64,000 nucleotides of DNA from a virus. Within the stretch, counting starts at the first letter, position 1. Every line of letters starts with the position of its first letter. The notes beneath the pieces are model-generated. The model saw only the letters and a list, made by a program, of their open reading frames with translations. It had not been told where the DNA came from and did not search any database. The translations under genes were made by a program, and so were the position numbers. Of this stretch, positions 13,477-21,704 are shown piece after piece. The DNA lies in the IMG/VR virus record IMGVR_UViG_3300030616_000020, positions 34,693-98,692 of that record; one strand, given 5' to 3'.

Positions 13477-14143
13477 TAAAGAACAACGGACCTATCTCTT
13501 CATACTTGAAGGGAAGTTCATAGGTATCATCCAGAAATCCGGTAAAACCCTGAACCATCTTTGCTGCGATAGCTGCTGCAAAGTGAGTAGTCTGCTTGTA
13601 GGAGCAATTTGTATCTTCTACTTCAGAATCACTGAACAGGTGTTTATCCTGATAGGCTTTCGCCCACTCAAGAGTTATATAAAACACCTGAAACTGCTCT
13701 GCATTTAACCTACCATCAATAAAGATAGAATCAGGATATTTCTCAGCTTCTGTTAACCAGTTCTCAAACATCACCTTTCTTGCTTCCATATTATCAAAGC
13801 ATGAAAACATGACAGGACTTTTGAGAGATTCACTGTCATACCTGTCAGGCATCATAGTAATTCTCTCATATCCAGCAAAGTCCTTTACTATATCTCTCAT
13901 AGCAGTAACTTTGAGCTTTCCAATATCTTCGATTCTGAAAAGTTGTCCAGCCATATTTACTTCTTCAACTTTATCGAAGTCATATAGTATGATGTATGAG
14001 GACGGTGGTAGCATTCTTGACAGAAATAAAGTCAGCCAGCTACCAATTCCACCTGCACCTCCGATAATGATAGGAATGACGAACTTATCCATCTTCTCAA
14101 ACCATGAAGCATCACGGAATCTTGATTTTTTCACATCTATCAT
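13454..14143 (-). CDS. E1-like ThiF/MoeB-family adenylyltransferase
   Basis: 229 residues, the compact size of PRTRC-type ThiF proteins. It has the Rossmann ATP-binding loop IIGGAGGIGSW (residues 27-36), the acidic strand end LYDFDKVEEVNMAGQLFR with Asp, Asn and Arg expected for Mg-ATP binding, and SCFDNMEARKV, the conserved block after the second half-fold. A cysteine at about 180 in EDTNCSYKQTTH could be the thiolation site. E1 enzymes adenylate the C-terminal glycine of a ubiquitin-like protein. It is flanked by the JAMM peptidase (4-base overlap) and follows the E2-like and Ubl genes. Confidence 0.82.
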   Translation of the reverse strand: MIDVKKSRFRDASWFEKMDKFVIPIIIGGAGGIGSWLTLFLSRMLPPSSYIILYDFDKVEEVNMAGQLFRIEDIGKLKVTAMRDIVKDFAGYERITMMPDRYDSESLKSPVMFSCFDNMEARKVMFENWLTEAEKYPDSIFIDGRLNAEQFQVFYITLEWAKAYQDKHLFSDSEVEDTNCSYKQTTHFAAAIAAKMVQGFTGFLDDTYELPFKYEEIGPLFFNEIETYG

Positions 14144-15327
14144 CTCATTTCCCTTTCCATCTTTTCAAGTTGATCTGCAATACTCTTCTCATCATCGTTA
14201 TCATCATCAGAACTGTCGTATCCGAGTATGAAATGATCGAAAGTCTCTTCAAGATTCCTGACTACATCAGCAAGTATAGGAAGTCCCTCATACTTTTTGA
14301 TACACATTATCACCTCTTTTATTACGGTGATATACTCATCAGGTTCCAGTTGCTGATCGAAATAGGAATCAATCACTTTCTCGATATGATTCAGAAGATA
14401 ATCATAATACAGGTCTGAAGCAGTTTCATCATCACTCATCTGGTTAGCGATATCATGAAGAATCTTATATACATTGCTTTCTGTTTTCAGATCAGTATCA
14501 AACATCAGAATGTTCTTTGTCAGACCTTCGATTTCCCAGCTTGTCATCTTATCAGGAATGATTTTGCTGTTGATAGGACGATGAGCAGGAAGATGACGCT
14601 GTTTTTCTGAGTTCCAACTGGTATGATGTTGGTTATATCCTCCCTGATATCCCGGATACTTCCAAGCTTGAGCTTTCTTCTTCTCAGCGTCAGCTTTCTT
14701 GACAATAGTATCCAGACGAGTAGAGAAAAATCCTCCCATCTCAGAATACATGATCTTCATGTTAATCACGACCATGTGTTTTTCCATAGTAGCTTTCTTG
14801 AAATGCTTGGTTTGACCAGCATCGTCGATGAAATTCATCTTGGATGTGATATGCATATCACTTAAGAAAACTACTTTAGCAGCATAATTTCCATCGAAAC
14901 TGACAACCAGAGACAGGTAGTAGTTATGTTTATCTACATTGTCCTGAAGTTCTGACATATCAACTCCTGAGAAATATGCTTTACCACTGTGATGCGTATG
15001 AATATGACCTAATTTCATTTCCATAGCTTCCGGAATCTCATCAAACAGATCGACAATATCACCATCAGTCTCATAACTAGTTGATCCTGCTGTGCCAATG
15101 TCCATTAGAAAGATGTGTTTTGCTTCCAATTTGAAATCTTCGGGTTTGGAAGGATTACCCTTTAATACATCATAAAGCAGCATTCCGGACCATTCAGTGT
15201 TGCCACATCGGGCATGAAGGAATGTAATCTGCGATATGATATGAGGTGGTAGAATCAGACTACCTTTCTCCTCCATTTCATATAGCGGATACTCGGCTCT
15301 CTTCTCTACTTTCGCTGGTGTTCCCAT
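14140..15327 (-). CDS. JAMM/MPN metalloprotease (JAB-domain deubiquitinase-like)
   Basis: About 395 residues from the ATG at 15327. The N-terminal third is a JAB/MPN domain with all zinc residues: an upstream Glu in NTEWSGMLLYD and the motif HTHHSGKAYFSGVD (H-x-H-x7-S-x2-D), near residues 110-123. JAMM enzymes cleave isopeptide bonds after the C-terminal glycine of ubiquitin-like proteins or process their precursors. The remaining 250 residues are helical, with an acidic tail (SSDDDNDDEKS), and may bind partners. The gene overlaps the E2-like gene upstream and the E1-like gene downstream. Confidence 0.85.
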   Translation of the reverse strand: MGTPAKVEKRAEYPLYEMEEKGSLILPPHIISQITFLHARCGNTEWSGMLLYDVLKGNPSKPEDFKLEAKHIFLMDIGTAGSTSYETDGDIVDLFDEIPEAMEMKLGHIHTHHSGKAYFSGVDMSELQDNVDKHNYYLSLVVSFDGNYAAKVVFLSDMHITSKMNFIDDAGQTKHFKKATMEKHMVVINMKIMYSEMGGFFSTRLDTIVKKADAEKKKAQAWKYPGYQGGYNQHHTSWNSEKQRHLPAHRPINSKIIPDKMTSWEIEGLTKNILMFDTDLKTESNVYKILHDIANQMSDDETASDLYYDYLLNHIEKVIDSYFDQQLEPDEYITVIKEVIMCIKKYEGLPILADVVRNLEETFDHFILGYDSSDDDNDDEKSIADQLEKMEREMR

Positions 15328-17281
15328 GTTCTTCAAGTTTATCTGTTAATTTGAATAATATGTACTGTGCTATCTCTCTCATGATATTCGGTTCAGGACA
15401 AAATCTCATACCTTCTATTGCAGAAGTCGGATTGAAATTAGTCAGTCTAGGACGGACGTATTTACCGTTCAAATAGACAGGAACAAGATTTTTTAGCTTC
15501 TCCTGTGCATCTGCAAGAATTAAACTAGGTATGAGTTCTGTTTCACTTCCGACTGAATAAAACTCTTTCAGTTCCATCTTACGAGTGTACAAAGGCAAAC
15601 TGTATCTTCTTCCTATATCTCTTATAGTATTGTTGTCAAAAAGCTCTATGAATTTATCGTAGAACTTATCATAGTCAACAACAAACCTTAATACTCCACC
15701 TTGATTAGTAAGAGAAAAGCATTCAGAAAAATAGGCGAATTTTAAGGGAGTAGCGTTGATATGTCCAATCAATTCTGTGAGATATTCTTCTGGTACATAT
15801 CTATCTTTTCCTATAATATTCTTCTCAATTGTAACACGACTTCCGAAATTTTTGATATTCTCCATTTTATAATGAGGACCACCTTCCAGTGATTCCCATT
15901 GTATAAAATTGTAGATTCTGAAGATTATCTCATGAACTTCAAATTCATTTAGTTCTTCTCTGTCCATACTACTATACGACACACCTCCTGTACAGAAGCT
16001 TGTGAAGTTAGAAAGACCGCTTGTTAAATGAGAGTGTCGATAGTTTGCACGAGCATCTTCAGGAGTAAAAGCCATTCTCATTCCACTGAGACCTCCAATC
16101 ATTTTATGTACCATTCCCTGATAATGATTACCCTGAGTAGTTACCATCAATTCTTCTATCTCATGTTTCATTTCAATAGAATTTGTGATAGTGACATTAG
16201 AGAATTTCATTAACAAACAATAGGTACTAGTAAGTCTGCTGAAAATATCGTTACTCGGCCTTCCAAAGACATAGAAAATATCAAACTCATCAGGAGGAAG
16301 TGCTTTAGAGACAATTTCATTAAGTCTCTTCACAAACTGTTCTACCTCAATAAACCTTTCGATGAACTTCTGCCTGACAAGTTTGATATTAGAATAGCTT
16401 AAGTTTTCCCTTCGTTTAAGCTTCCATTTTCTACCTCTGGAATTTATGAATTCTTCTTTATCAATTATGATAAAACTGTCTGAGTCAACATCTCTTTTTC
16501 TTTCCTTGTACGCATAACTGATCTGATAATTCCAGATTCTTGTCATATCTCTACGAGTCCTGATCTTCTCTTGTCCTGATATTTTGTTCCTTATCCCATC
16601 TCTGTTAACTACAAGACGTTTCATGTTTTTATCAAAAACAAATGCATTTTCTACAAAGACACTTTCGTCTCCGCTTCTCCTTCGCCTAGTATAACTATGA
16701 TATCGTAAGAAACAGTCTTTTACTTTATGCTCACCTTCTACATCAAAATGGAAGAAATTATAACAGTGTTCACCTGCATTGGGATCGGCTAAAATGATCA
16801 GATCATTTTTGGTAATGACCATTTCTTTAGCAAAAACGCTTCTCTTATACTCAAGACTCTCATTCTGTAAATGCAACTTCATTCTAAGCCTGTCTTCTCT
16901 GATCTTCTTACGTCTTTCTTCAGGAATAGGTATAGGTTCTGCTGGTGGAACTTGAGTTCCCTCAACATTCACTGTAACTTGATCAGTGGTAGGAGGAACA
17001 GAAACATACGTTGTTCCGGTTGTGGAATTATTGCTTGTCGTGTATGTTATACCTGTTGTACTATCAGTATCGACAACCAAGTTTCCTGTGGTTTCATAAT
17101 GTGTCACAACGTCATTTGGAGTTGGATTATTACTTCTTAAATCATTAACGATTTCTCTCAGAGCTTCTACAGTAAGAGGCTCATAAGTATTTTGGGTTTC
17201 ATCTGCTTCTGCTTCTGCTTCTGCCTCATTGATAGACTCCGAAGTCTGACGCATGAATTCTTCTCTTTCAGTCTCTTCCAT
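15278..17281 (-). CDS. Large protein with E2/PRTRC-B-like C-terminal domain
   Basis: About 667 residues from the ATG at 17281. A longer ATG start at 17341 would translate through a perfect terminator hairpin, so I reject it. The N-terminus is acidic and low-complexity (EAEAEAEADET, then T/V-rich), the middle basic. Near residues 414-432 is YRHSHLTSGLSNFTSFCTGG: two His followed 12 residues later by Cys430 and TGG. This resembles the H-x-H...C-x-G signature of bacterial E2-like proteins, including PRTRC protein B. E2 proteins carry the activated Ubl on that cysteine. The E2 call rests on the motif and the neighbours (Ubl, JAMM, E1), not on full alignment. Confidence 0.6.
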   Translation of the reverse strand: MEETEREEFMRQTSESINEAEAEAEADETQNTYEPLTVEALREIVNDLRSNNPTPNDVVTHYETTGNLVVDTDSTTGITYTTSNNSTTGTTYVSVPPTTDQVTVNVEGTQVPPAEPIPIPEERRKKIREDRLRMKLHLQNESLEYKRSVFAKEMVITKNDLIILADPNAGEHCYNFFHFDVEGEHKVKDCFLRYHSYTRRRRSGDESVFVENAFVFDKNMKRLVVNRDGIRNKISGQEKIRTRRDMTRIWNYQISYAYKERKRDVDSDSFIIIDKEEFINSRGRKWKLKRRENLSYSNIKLVRQKFIERFIEVEQFVKRLNEIVSKALPPDEFDIFYVFGRPSNDIFSRLTSTYCLLMKFSNVTITNSIEMKHEIEELMVTTQGNHYQGMVHKMIGGLSGMRMAFTPEDARANYRHSHLTSGLSNFTSFCTGGVSYSSMDREELNEFEVHEIIFRIYNFIQWESLEGGPHYKMENIKNFGSRVTIEKNIIGKDRYVPEEYLTELIGHINATPLKFAYFSECFSLTNQGGVLRFVVDYDKFYDKFIELFDNNTIRDIGRRYSLPLYTRKMELKEFYSVGSETELIPSLILADAQEKLKNLVPVYLNGKYVRPRLTNFNPTSAIEGMRFCPEPNIMREIAQYILFKLTDKLEEHGNTSESREESRVSAI

Positions 17282-17294
17282 ATTTATCAATTTT

Positions 17295-17332
17295 AAAAAA
17301 GAAGGTGTAAAAGATTTCTCTTCTACACCTTC
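17295..17332 (-). terminator. Intrinsic terminator between Ubl and E2-like genes
   Basis: On the minus strand a perfect 9-bp stem GAAGGTGTA/TACACCTTC with a 14-base loop is followed by six T. It lies just after the Ubl stop codon (17359) and before the E2-like ATG (17281), so partial termination would make Ubl mRNA exceed that of the enzymes. Confidence 0.8.
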
Positions 17333-17358
17333 TTCCCACATTTAGAACAGAAATTGTA

Positions 17359-18078
17359 TCAGTCGATATACGTTGCCTGACTCCTGCTGGTCCGAAGCTT
17401 CCGATGGATTTCCTTTGCCTCTTTCTCAAGTTCTTCGGCAGTGTATTCCAGAATTGACGGAACACCTTGACCTGAGCTGATTGCATTCAGGACGATTTCA
17501 TCAACAGCCTTGTTGATTCTCTCCCTTGCACCTTCGATAATTTCGATAGGATCAACAGGTTTCGGATCAGCCTTCTTCTTTCCGAAGAGACCTTTCTTCT
17601 TCTTTTTCTCAGGAACAGCAGCTTTCTTTGCAGGAGCAGCTTTCTTGGCTGCTGGTTTGGGAGCAGCTTTTGTAGCAGGCTTGCTTTTCTGCCTACGATA
17701 GTAGTCCTTCAACCTTCTCCGAAGGTCTTCAGTACCACCCTGCATATTCAGGCTGCAACCTTTGTTCCTGTTCAGCCAGCTCATGTGACTCCTCAGTTCA
17801 TTGTAGTTGGCTGCATTGATGTCGTCCAGCTTCTCGACACCACCATCGGTTTTACGTCCACTCTTGACCTTTTCAGGGACAAGAAACAGAACAAAGTCTC
17901 CTTGCGGAAGGACTGCATCGTCCATCTGAAGGGTTGCTTTAGTGGATCGTTCCACCACCCTCATTCCGGACCATTTGACTTGGCGCATCTCTTTTTTGAG
18001 TTCACCAAAGGTTCTTGCATCGGACTGATGCTTGATCAAATCCTTCTGCGAGGTTAGTTTTATTACGACTTCTCTCAT
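17359..18078 (-). CDS. Ubiquitin/MoaD-like beta-grasp protein with SAP-like and Lys/Ala-rich parts
   Basis: 239 residues. Residues 1-80 look like a beta-grasp fold: strand VVIKLT, helix TFGELKKEM, then ATLQMDDAVLPQGDFVLFLVPEK and a Gly-rich end SGRKTDGG. This parallels MoaD (TVGDL..., L.dGDeVaflPPvsGG) and PRTRC protein C. Residues about 91-130 (NYNELRSHMSWLNRN...GGTEDLRRRLKDYY) look SAP-like, a DNA-binding motif; 130-172 is Lys/Ala/Pro-rich; the rest is helical. GG at 79-80 is internal, so a mature Ubl would require cleavage, possibly by the JAMM protein. Codons are C/G-rich and a terminator follows, hinting at high expression. Confidence 0.65.
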   Translation of the reverse strand: MREVVIKLTSQKDLIKHQSDARTFGELKKEMRQVKWSGMRVVERSTKATLQMDDAVLPQGDFVLFLVPEKVKSGRKTDGGVEKLDDINAANYNELRSHMSWLNRNKGCSLNMQGGTEDLRRRLKDYYRRQKSKPATKAAPKPAAKKAAPAKKAAVPEKKKKKGLFGKKKADPKPVDPIEIIEGARERINKAVDEIVLNAISSGQGVPSILEYTAEELEKEAKEIHRKLRTSRSQATYID

Positions 18079-18575
18079 GATTGAATGTTTTTGTTTTGAA
18101 CATCTATTAACTTCAAGTTGAAAACGAGTTTACGATCCTCCTTGTTATCAATGAAGTGATAACGAGTTCGTCCGCTTTCCTGTACATAATCCGGATTGTC
18201 GTCCGGAATGATATTAGACTCTTGTAAAGCATCCTCAAACCATTTCGTCCATAGCCATAGATTACTCACGTCAGGCATTTTGCCTCTACGTACTTCGTAA
18301 ATATCTAATGAAACGGATAACTTGTGGGAGGAGCCAACAAAAATGTGATTGTTCAGCTCTTTGATTTGCTTGTCAGTAATCTGCTGTTTGATGTACTTAG
18401 ATAAATATCTGTGATAGTACTCAGTAATTTTTGATCTTAACCTGTAATGCATTGTAGCATTGTACAATCCTTGACCATTGATGGTCCAGTATCTCATCCT
18501 TCCGGATTTCCTTGACTTCTTCGCTATGACATACCTGTACTCAAAGTTAGGAACAGTAATTTGTATGTCCTTCAT
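18075..18575 (-). CDS. RusA-like Holliday junction resolvase
   Basis: 166 residues. The core SLDIYEVRRGKMPDVSNLWLWTKWFEDALQESNIIPDDNPDYVQ follows the RusA pattern: an Asp in the first strand, PDxDN-like PDVSNL, a helix containing DAL, then IPDDN. RusA-type enzymes resolve branched DNA before packaging. It overlaps the Ubl gene by 4 bases and the primase by 29, within the replication operon. One of the usual aspartates is Ser here (DVSN), so activity is uncertain. Confidence 0.6.
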   Translation of the reverse strand: MKDIQITVPNFEYRYVIAKKSRKSGRMRYWTINGQGLYNATMHYRLRSKITEYYHRYLSKYIKQQITDKQIKELNNHIFVGSSHKLSVSLDIYEVRRGKMPDVSNLWLWTKWFEDALQESNIIPDDNPDYVQESGRTRYHFIDNKEDRKLVFNLKLIDVQNKNIQS

Positions 18576-19593
18576 TCTTAAGGAACTGTGTTACAAGTTT
18601 ATCAAACTCTTTTGAGCTGTACTCTTTTACAAAATCAGAAGGGTCTTTCGGTTCACCAACAGGATTGTGGGTAAATGGTAAATTGAACTTCTCTGCAAAA
18701 CCTTTTGCGCCATCTATTCCACCTTCATCGTTATCAAACCAGACATAAATGTTACTGAATCTTTTTTTCAGCTTTTCCATTACCTGTTCCGGAATAAACG
18801 AATGCTCATTGTTTGGAGCTATAGCCCAATAACCAAGCATGTTAAAGGTCAAAATGTCCTTATAAGACTTGGTTATGAACAGAATATCCTGTTTGTTCTT
18901 AGGAAGTAGAGTCCATCCTTGTACGATGGTGTTATTGACATTGGTTATAAAGCGATATCTTCCTTTTGTCTGAGGAAAGTAAAGCTTTCTCCTAAATACT
19001 CCTTTGTGCCAGTAGTATTCAAACGAATAAGCAAGTTGATAAGGATTGACACGGTAAAAAGCATTGTCCTTAAACCTGCTATCAATTCTGTAGCTTGCTA
19101 TCGAATAAATCTTATGGTATTTAAGTAGTAGAGGAGGGATTTCATATTGCGCCCAATACTCTCTGTCAAGCTTAGTCCATCTTCGAGGTTCAATCTCTAT
19201 AATGGTAGGTTGACGTTCAAACTGCTTCACATCGAAGTGTACCTTCTCAGGTGTCTCCATTGAAGCATTGACTCCGATGGAAGCAGAAGAACCTAAACCA
19301 AGACCGAAGTCCTGATTTATGATGCTAAGTGCGCCCTGAAAATCTGTATTAAACTTTCTCGCAATATAATCAAATACTCTATATCCTTGTGGTTCACCGA
19401 AATCCTTGTAAAGTAAGTCTCCTTCCCACATTATAATATGGCACGACGGTCTGGTATCTTTACGAAATTCACTCTTAAACATTCTGTCAATTGCTGAAAA
19501 GTTCTTACAGTATGCCTGAAATAACTGATAGCTGTCAACGTGTTTAAGAATGTTTTCTTTCGTAAGTCTTTTTTCAGACGGTGTAAATGCCAT
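18547..19593 (-). CDS. DnaG-type primase with TOPRIM domain
   Basis: 348 residues. N-terminal region has SCHIIMWEGDLLYKDFGEPQGYRVFDYIARKF, similar to the CHC2 zinc domain although the zinc ligands are mostly missing. The C-terminal half has a TOPRIM fold: DILFITKSYKDILTFNMLG followed by IYVWFDNDEGGIDGAKGFAEKF, with the D-x-D metal site. It makes RNA primers for replication and is next to an SSB-like protein and close to the DnaB-like helicase. An E-to-K change at the first TOPRIM position (ITKSYKD) is notable. Confidence 0.75.
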   Translation of the reverse strand: MAFTPSEKRLTKENILKHVDSYQLFQAYCKNFSAIDRMFKSEFRKDTRPSCHIIMWEGDLLYKDFGEPQGYRVFDYIARKFNTDFQGALSIINQDFGLGLGSSASIGVNASMETPEKVHFDVKQFERQPTIIEIEPRRWTKLDREYWAQYEIPPLLLKYHKIYSIASYRIDSRFKDNAFYRVNPYQLAYSFEYYWHKGVFRRKLYFPQTKGRYRFITNVNNTIVQGWTLLPKNKQDILFITKSYKDILTFNMLGYWAIAPNNEHSFIPEQVMEKLKKRFSNIYVWFDNDEGGIDGAKGFAEKFNLPFTHNPVGEPKDPSDFVKEYSSKEFDKLVTQFLKNEGHTNYCS

Positions 19594-19601
19594 ATTAAAT
19601 A

Positions 19602-20393
19602 CTAAAACGGGTCGTCGCCTTTCTTTCCTTCTTCTTCAGCACCACCTGTATCAGGTCGTGTGGAAGGCTCACTCCACTCTGCGAAAGCGAAGGAGTTTTG
19701 ATAATCCTCTTTAATGGCATAACCATTAGAGGTTTGGTTCCTTACATGAGATTCCCAATAGTTTGTCCGCTTATTTGAAGCACGATCAAAATACTTATTG
19801 TAGACGCTCTGATACTTACCGTCACGAACAGTAAGAAGAACCCGAACTTCGTTATCTGCATTACCTGCAAGAAGACCATGAAGTTCAGAATAGTCTTCAT
19901 CAAAGATAGCAAGAAAATTGTCCATCTTTGCCTCATCATCCGGTCCAATGTTCAGCCAATTTACAAGGAACAAATGTAAGTCAGCTTCACCTACATGACT
20001 TCTACGAGCAGTCTCGTGTTTGAACCATGTAAGACCTGTTGGTGGATTCTCAGGGTCTCCCTGAGCAGACCAAGCGGTACGACCAAAATCATTGATCCAC
20101 TCGGACTTATCTCCTTCCCTATTCACCCTATACTGATTTTCGAGGAAGAAAGCGACCTTGGTCATGATCTTCTCACCTTCAGGGCTTTCACCGTGAAGAT
20201 GGAAGTCAAGTCTCAGTTTCTTCACTTCCTCTTCGACAGTCAGGTAGACAGGATCGTTTTGAGGTTTATAGCCCATCTCCTCCAACTGTGCTTTTGTTGG
20301 ATTGATAGCTACAACCTTCATGTTATGAAGTCCTGTATAGAGTTTGATCTCTCTGAATACCTTTTCGTCTGATTTGTTTGGATTAAACGCCAT
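19602..20393 (-). CDS. Single-stranded DNA-binding-like protein
   Basis: 263 residues, start MAFNPNKSDEKVFREIKLYTGLHNMKVVAINP. The C-terminus is acidic and ends GAEEEGKKGDDPF, matching the DDxPF tip through which SSBs bind partners. The body is beta-rich and aromatic, but I cannot show an OB fold by eye. It lies between the primase and a Sak4-like ATPase, where phages often keep their SSB. Similar length proteins with this start occur in large Bacteroidota phages as far as I recall. Moderately sure. Confidence 0.55.
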   Translation of the reverse strand: MAFNPNKSDEKVFREIKLYTGLHNMKVVAINPTKAQLEEMGYKPQNDPVYLTVEEEVKKLRLDFHLHGESPEGEKIMTKVAFFLENQYRVNREGDKSEWINDFGRTAWSAQGDPENPPTGLTWFKHETARRSHVGEADLHLFLVNWLNIGPDDEAKMDNFLAIFDEDYSELHGLLAGNADNEVRVLLTVRDGKYQSVYNKYFDRASNKRTNYWESHVRNQTSNGYAIKEDYQNSFAFAEWSEPSTRPDTGGAEEEGKKGDDPF

Positions 20394-20429
20394 AATTTTT
20401 AGTGAATTTTATACGGTTGAAAAATAGGA

Positions 20430-21110
20430 TTACCCCTCATAGTACCCGTTGATCGTCTCAACTACTTTCGCAAGATCATTTGGGACATGGAGGGTAGCGA
20501 ACATCCCTTTTGGAGATTTCGCAGTGGTTGTTCCATCATTTTGGGTGATAAAGGTATATTCTAATCCGTTCTTTTCCTTATTTTTTTGAACATCTGTAAA
20601 AAGCACAACTGTAAATAATCCTTCGAGAGTAACTTTGTCATCAAGCAATTTTCCGATTGTCTTTATCTTTCTCTTTGGCTGGAAGTTCTCGGTAATGATC
20701 TCATCATGGCTCAGAAACACAACTTTCAAGTCTGCTCTTAGACTCTTAGCTGCATTGATCACGTCCCAAACATGCTTTGCAATATCTGTAAACTTCTGCC
20801 AACCAGATTCATTCGCCCTGTTCATAAACTCAGTGGACATAATGTACTGGAAATCATCTATTACGATTTGCTTAATTTCAGGACGGTTCTCATTGATATA
20901 CTTGAGAACCTTCACAATCTGAGCTGAATCATGACTGATTAGAAAATTACCGCCTTCTTGGATTCCTGTCTTGTAATTCTGCTTCCACCCTCGAAAAGGA
21001 AGCGGTTTATCAATGATACCAATGATAACCGTTTCCTTAGGATCGAGAGTTTCTACGGAAGTCGATTTACCAGTTCCGGTTTGTCCTACTACTGCAATAA
21101 TTTCGCTCAT
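20430..21110 (-). CDS. P-loop ATPase, Sak4/RecA-like
   Basis: 226 residues with Walker A GQTGTGKS at 9-16 and Walker B QIVIDDFQY near 80-90, followed by a sensor-like VVFLSHDE. Length and layout match the AAA_24/Sak4 group of phage annealing-associated ATPases, single-domain RecA-like proteins that work with SSB. It is placed next to the SSB-like gene and upstream in the same operon as the RecE-like nuclease. Confidence 0.72.
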   Translation of the reverse strand: MSEIIAVVGQTGTGKSTSVETLDPKETVIIGIIDKPLPFRGWKQNYKTGIQEGGNFLISHDSAQIVKVLKYINENRPEIKQIVIDDFQYIMSTEFMNRANESGWQKFTDIAKHVWDVINAAKSLRADLKVVFLSHDEIITENFQPKRKIKTIGKLLDDKVTLEGLFTVVLFTDVQKNKEKNGLEYTFITQNDGTTTAKSPKGMFATLHVPNDLAKVVETINGYYEG

Positions 21111-21113
21111 GTT

Positions 21114-21683
21114 TTAAAAGTTAAAACCAGAAAATCTGATAAGATAGTCTTCCAGACCCGTGCCGTAAGCATCAGTCGGGTTGTATCCATACTCAAAATA
21201 TTTCATCACTCCTCCTGCACCAGCTAAATGTGCTGCTGCAAGCAGACCGCTTTTAGTGATTTCAACACCACGGATGGTTATTCCGTTGTACTGATGAATT
21301 ATTTCTCGTAAGTGTTGCTCGTTTTTGGTCAGAAGACGAATCATAGCGGTGTCTTGTTCCACCTCTGACCAAACCAAAGGGTTACGCATGAAATCTGTAA
21401 AGGATATATTTCCAAATCCACAAGATTTACGTGCGAGATAGCCAAACTGATACTTTCCTATATAACCAAAACGGTTATATGCTTTAGGATTACCTCTTGA
21501 TTCTGAGTAAGCTACAGCCTCAAGGAATTTTTCAAGTTCCTCTTGTCTCCTTTTCTCATCCAATCGAATTTGCATAAGTATTCTATACTCATCAATTTTT
21601 TCATTGGATAAGTCAGGAGCATAAGAAATTTGAGAGAAAGTAAACAGCACAATGATCAGTAAGAATAGCTTTCTTCTTTTCAT
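21114..21683 (-). CDS. Secreted lytic transglycosylase/lysozyme-like protein
   Basis: 189 residues with an N-terminal signal (KRRKLFLLIIVLFTFSQISYA). The region EAVAYSESRGNPKAYNRFGYIGKYQFG fits the lysozyme-like SLT fold, with the catalytic Glu in SESRG and the GxYQFG block. Such proteins cut the glycan strands of peptidoglycan. It is oddly placed among replication genes, 3 bases from the Sak4-like gene, while the lysis cassette lies on the other arm. It may open the wall during takeover or be carried for superinfection effects. Confidence 0.7.
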   Translation of the reverse strand: MKRRKLFLLIIVLFTFSQISYAPDLSNEKIDEYRILMQIRLDEKRRQEELEKFLEAVAYSESRGNPKAYNRFGYIGKYQFGYLARKSCGFGNISFTDFMRNPLVWSEVEQDTAMIRLLTKNEQHLREIIHQYNGITIRGVEITKSGLLAAAHLAGAGGVMKYFEYGYNPTDAYGTGLEDYLIRFSGFNF

Positions 21684-21704
21684 AATGGTTGTTTTCGTTC
21701 GACA

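Noticed and set aside
17282-17341. Longer start for the E2-like protein at 17341 (MWEEGVEEKSF...)
   Set aside because: The extra codons are exactly a perfect 9-bp hairpin plus T-run, read as a terminator for the Ubl gene; the ATG at 17281 follows it.
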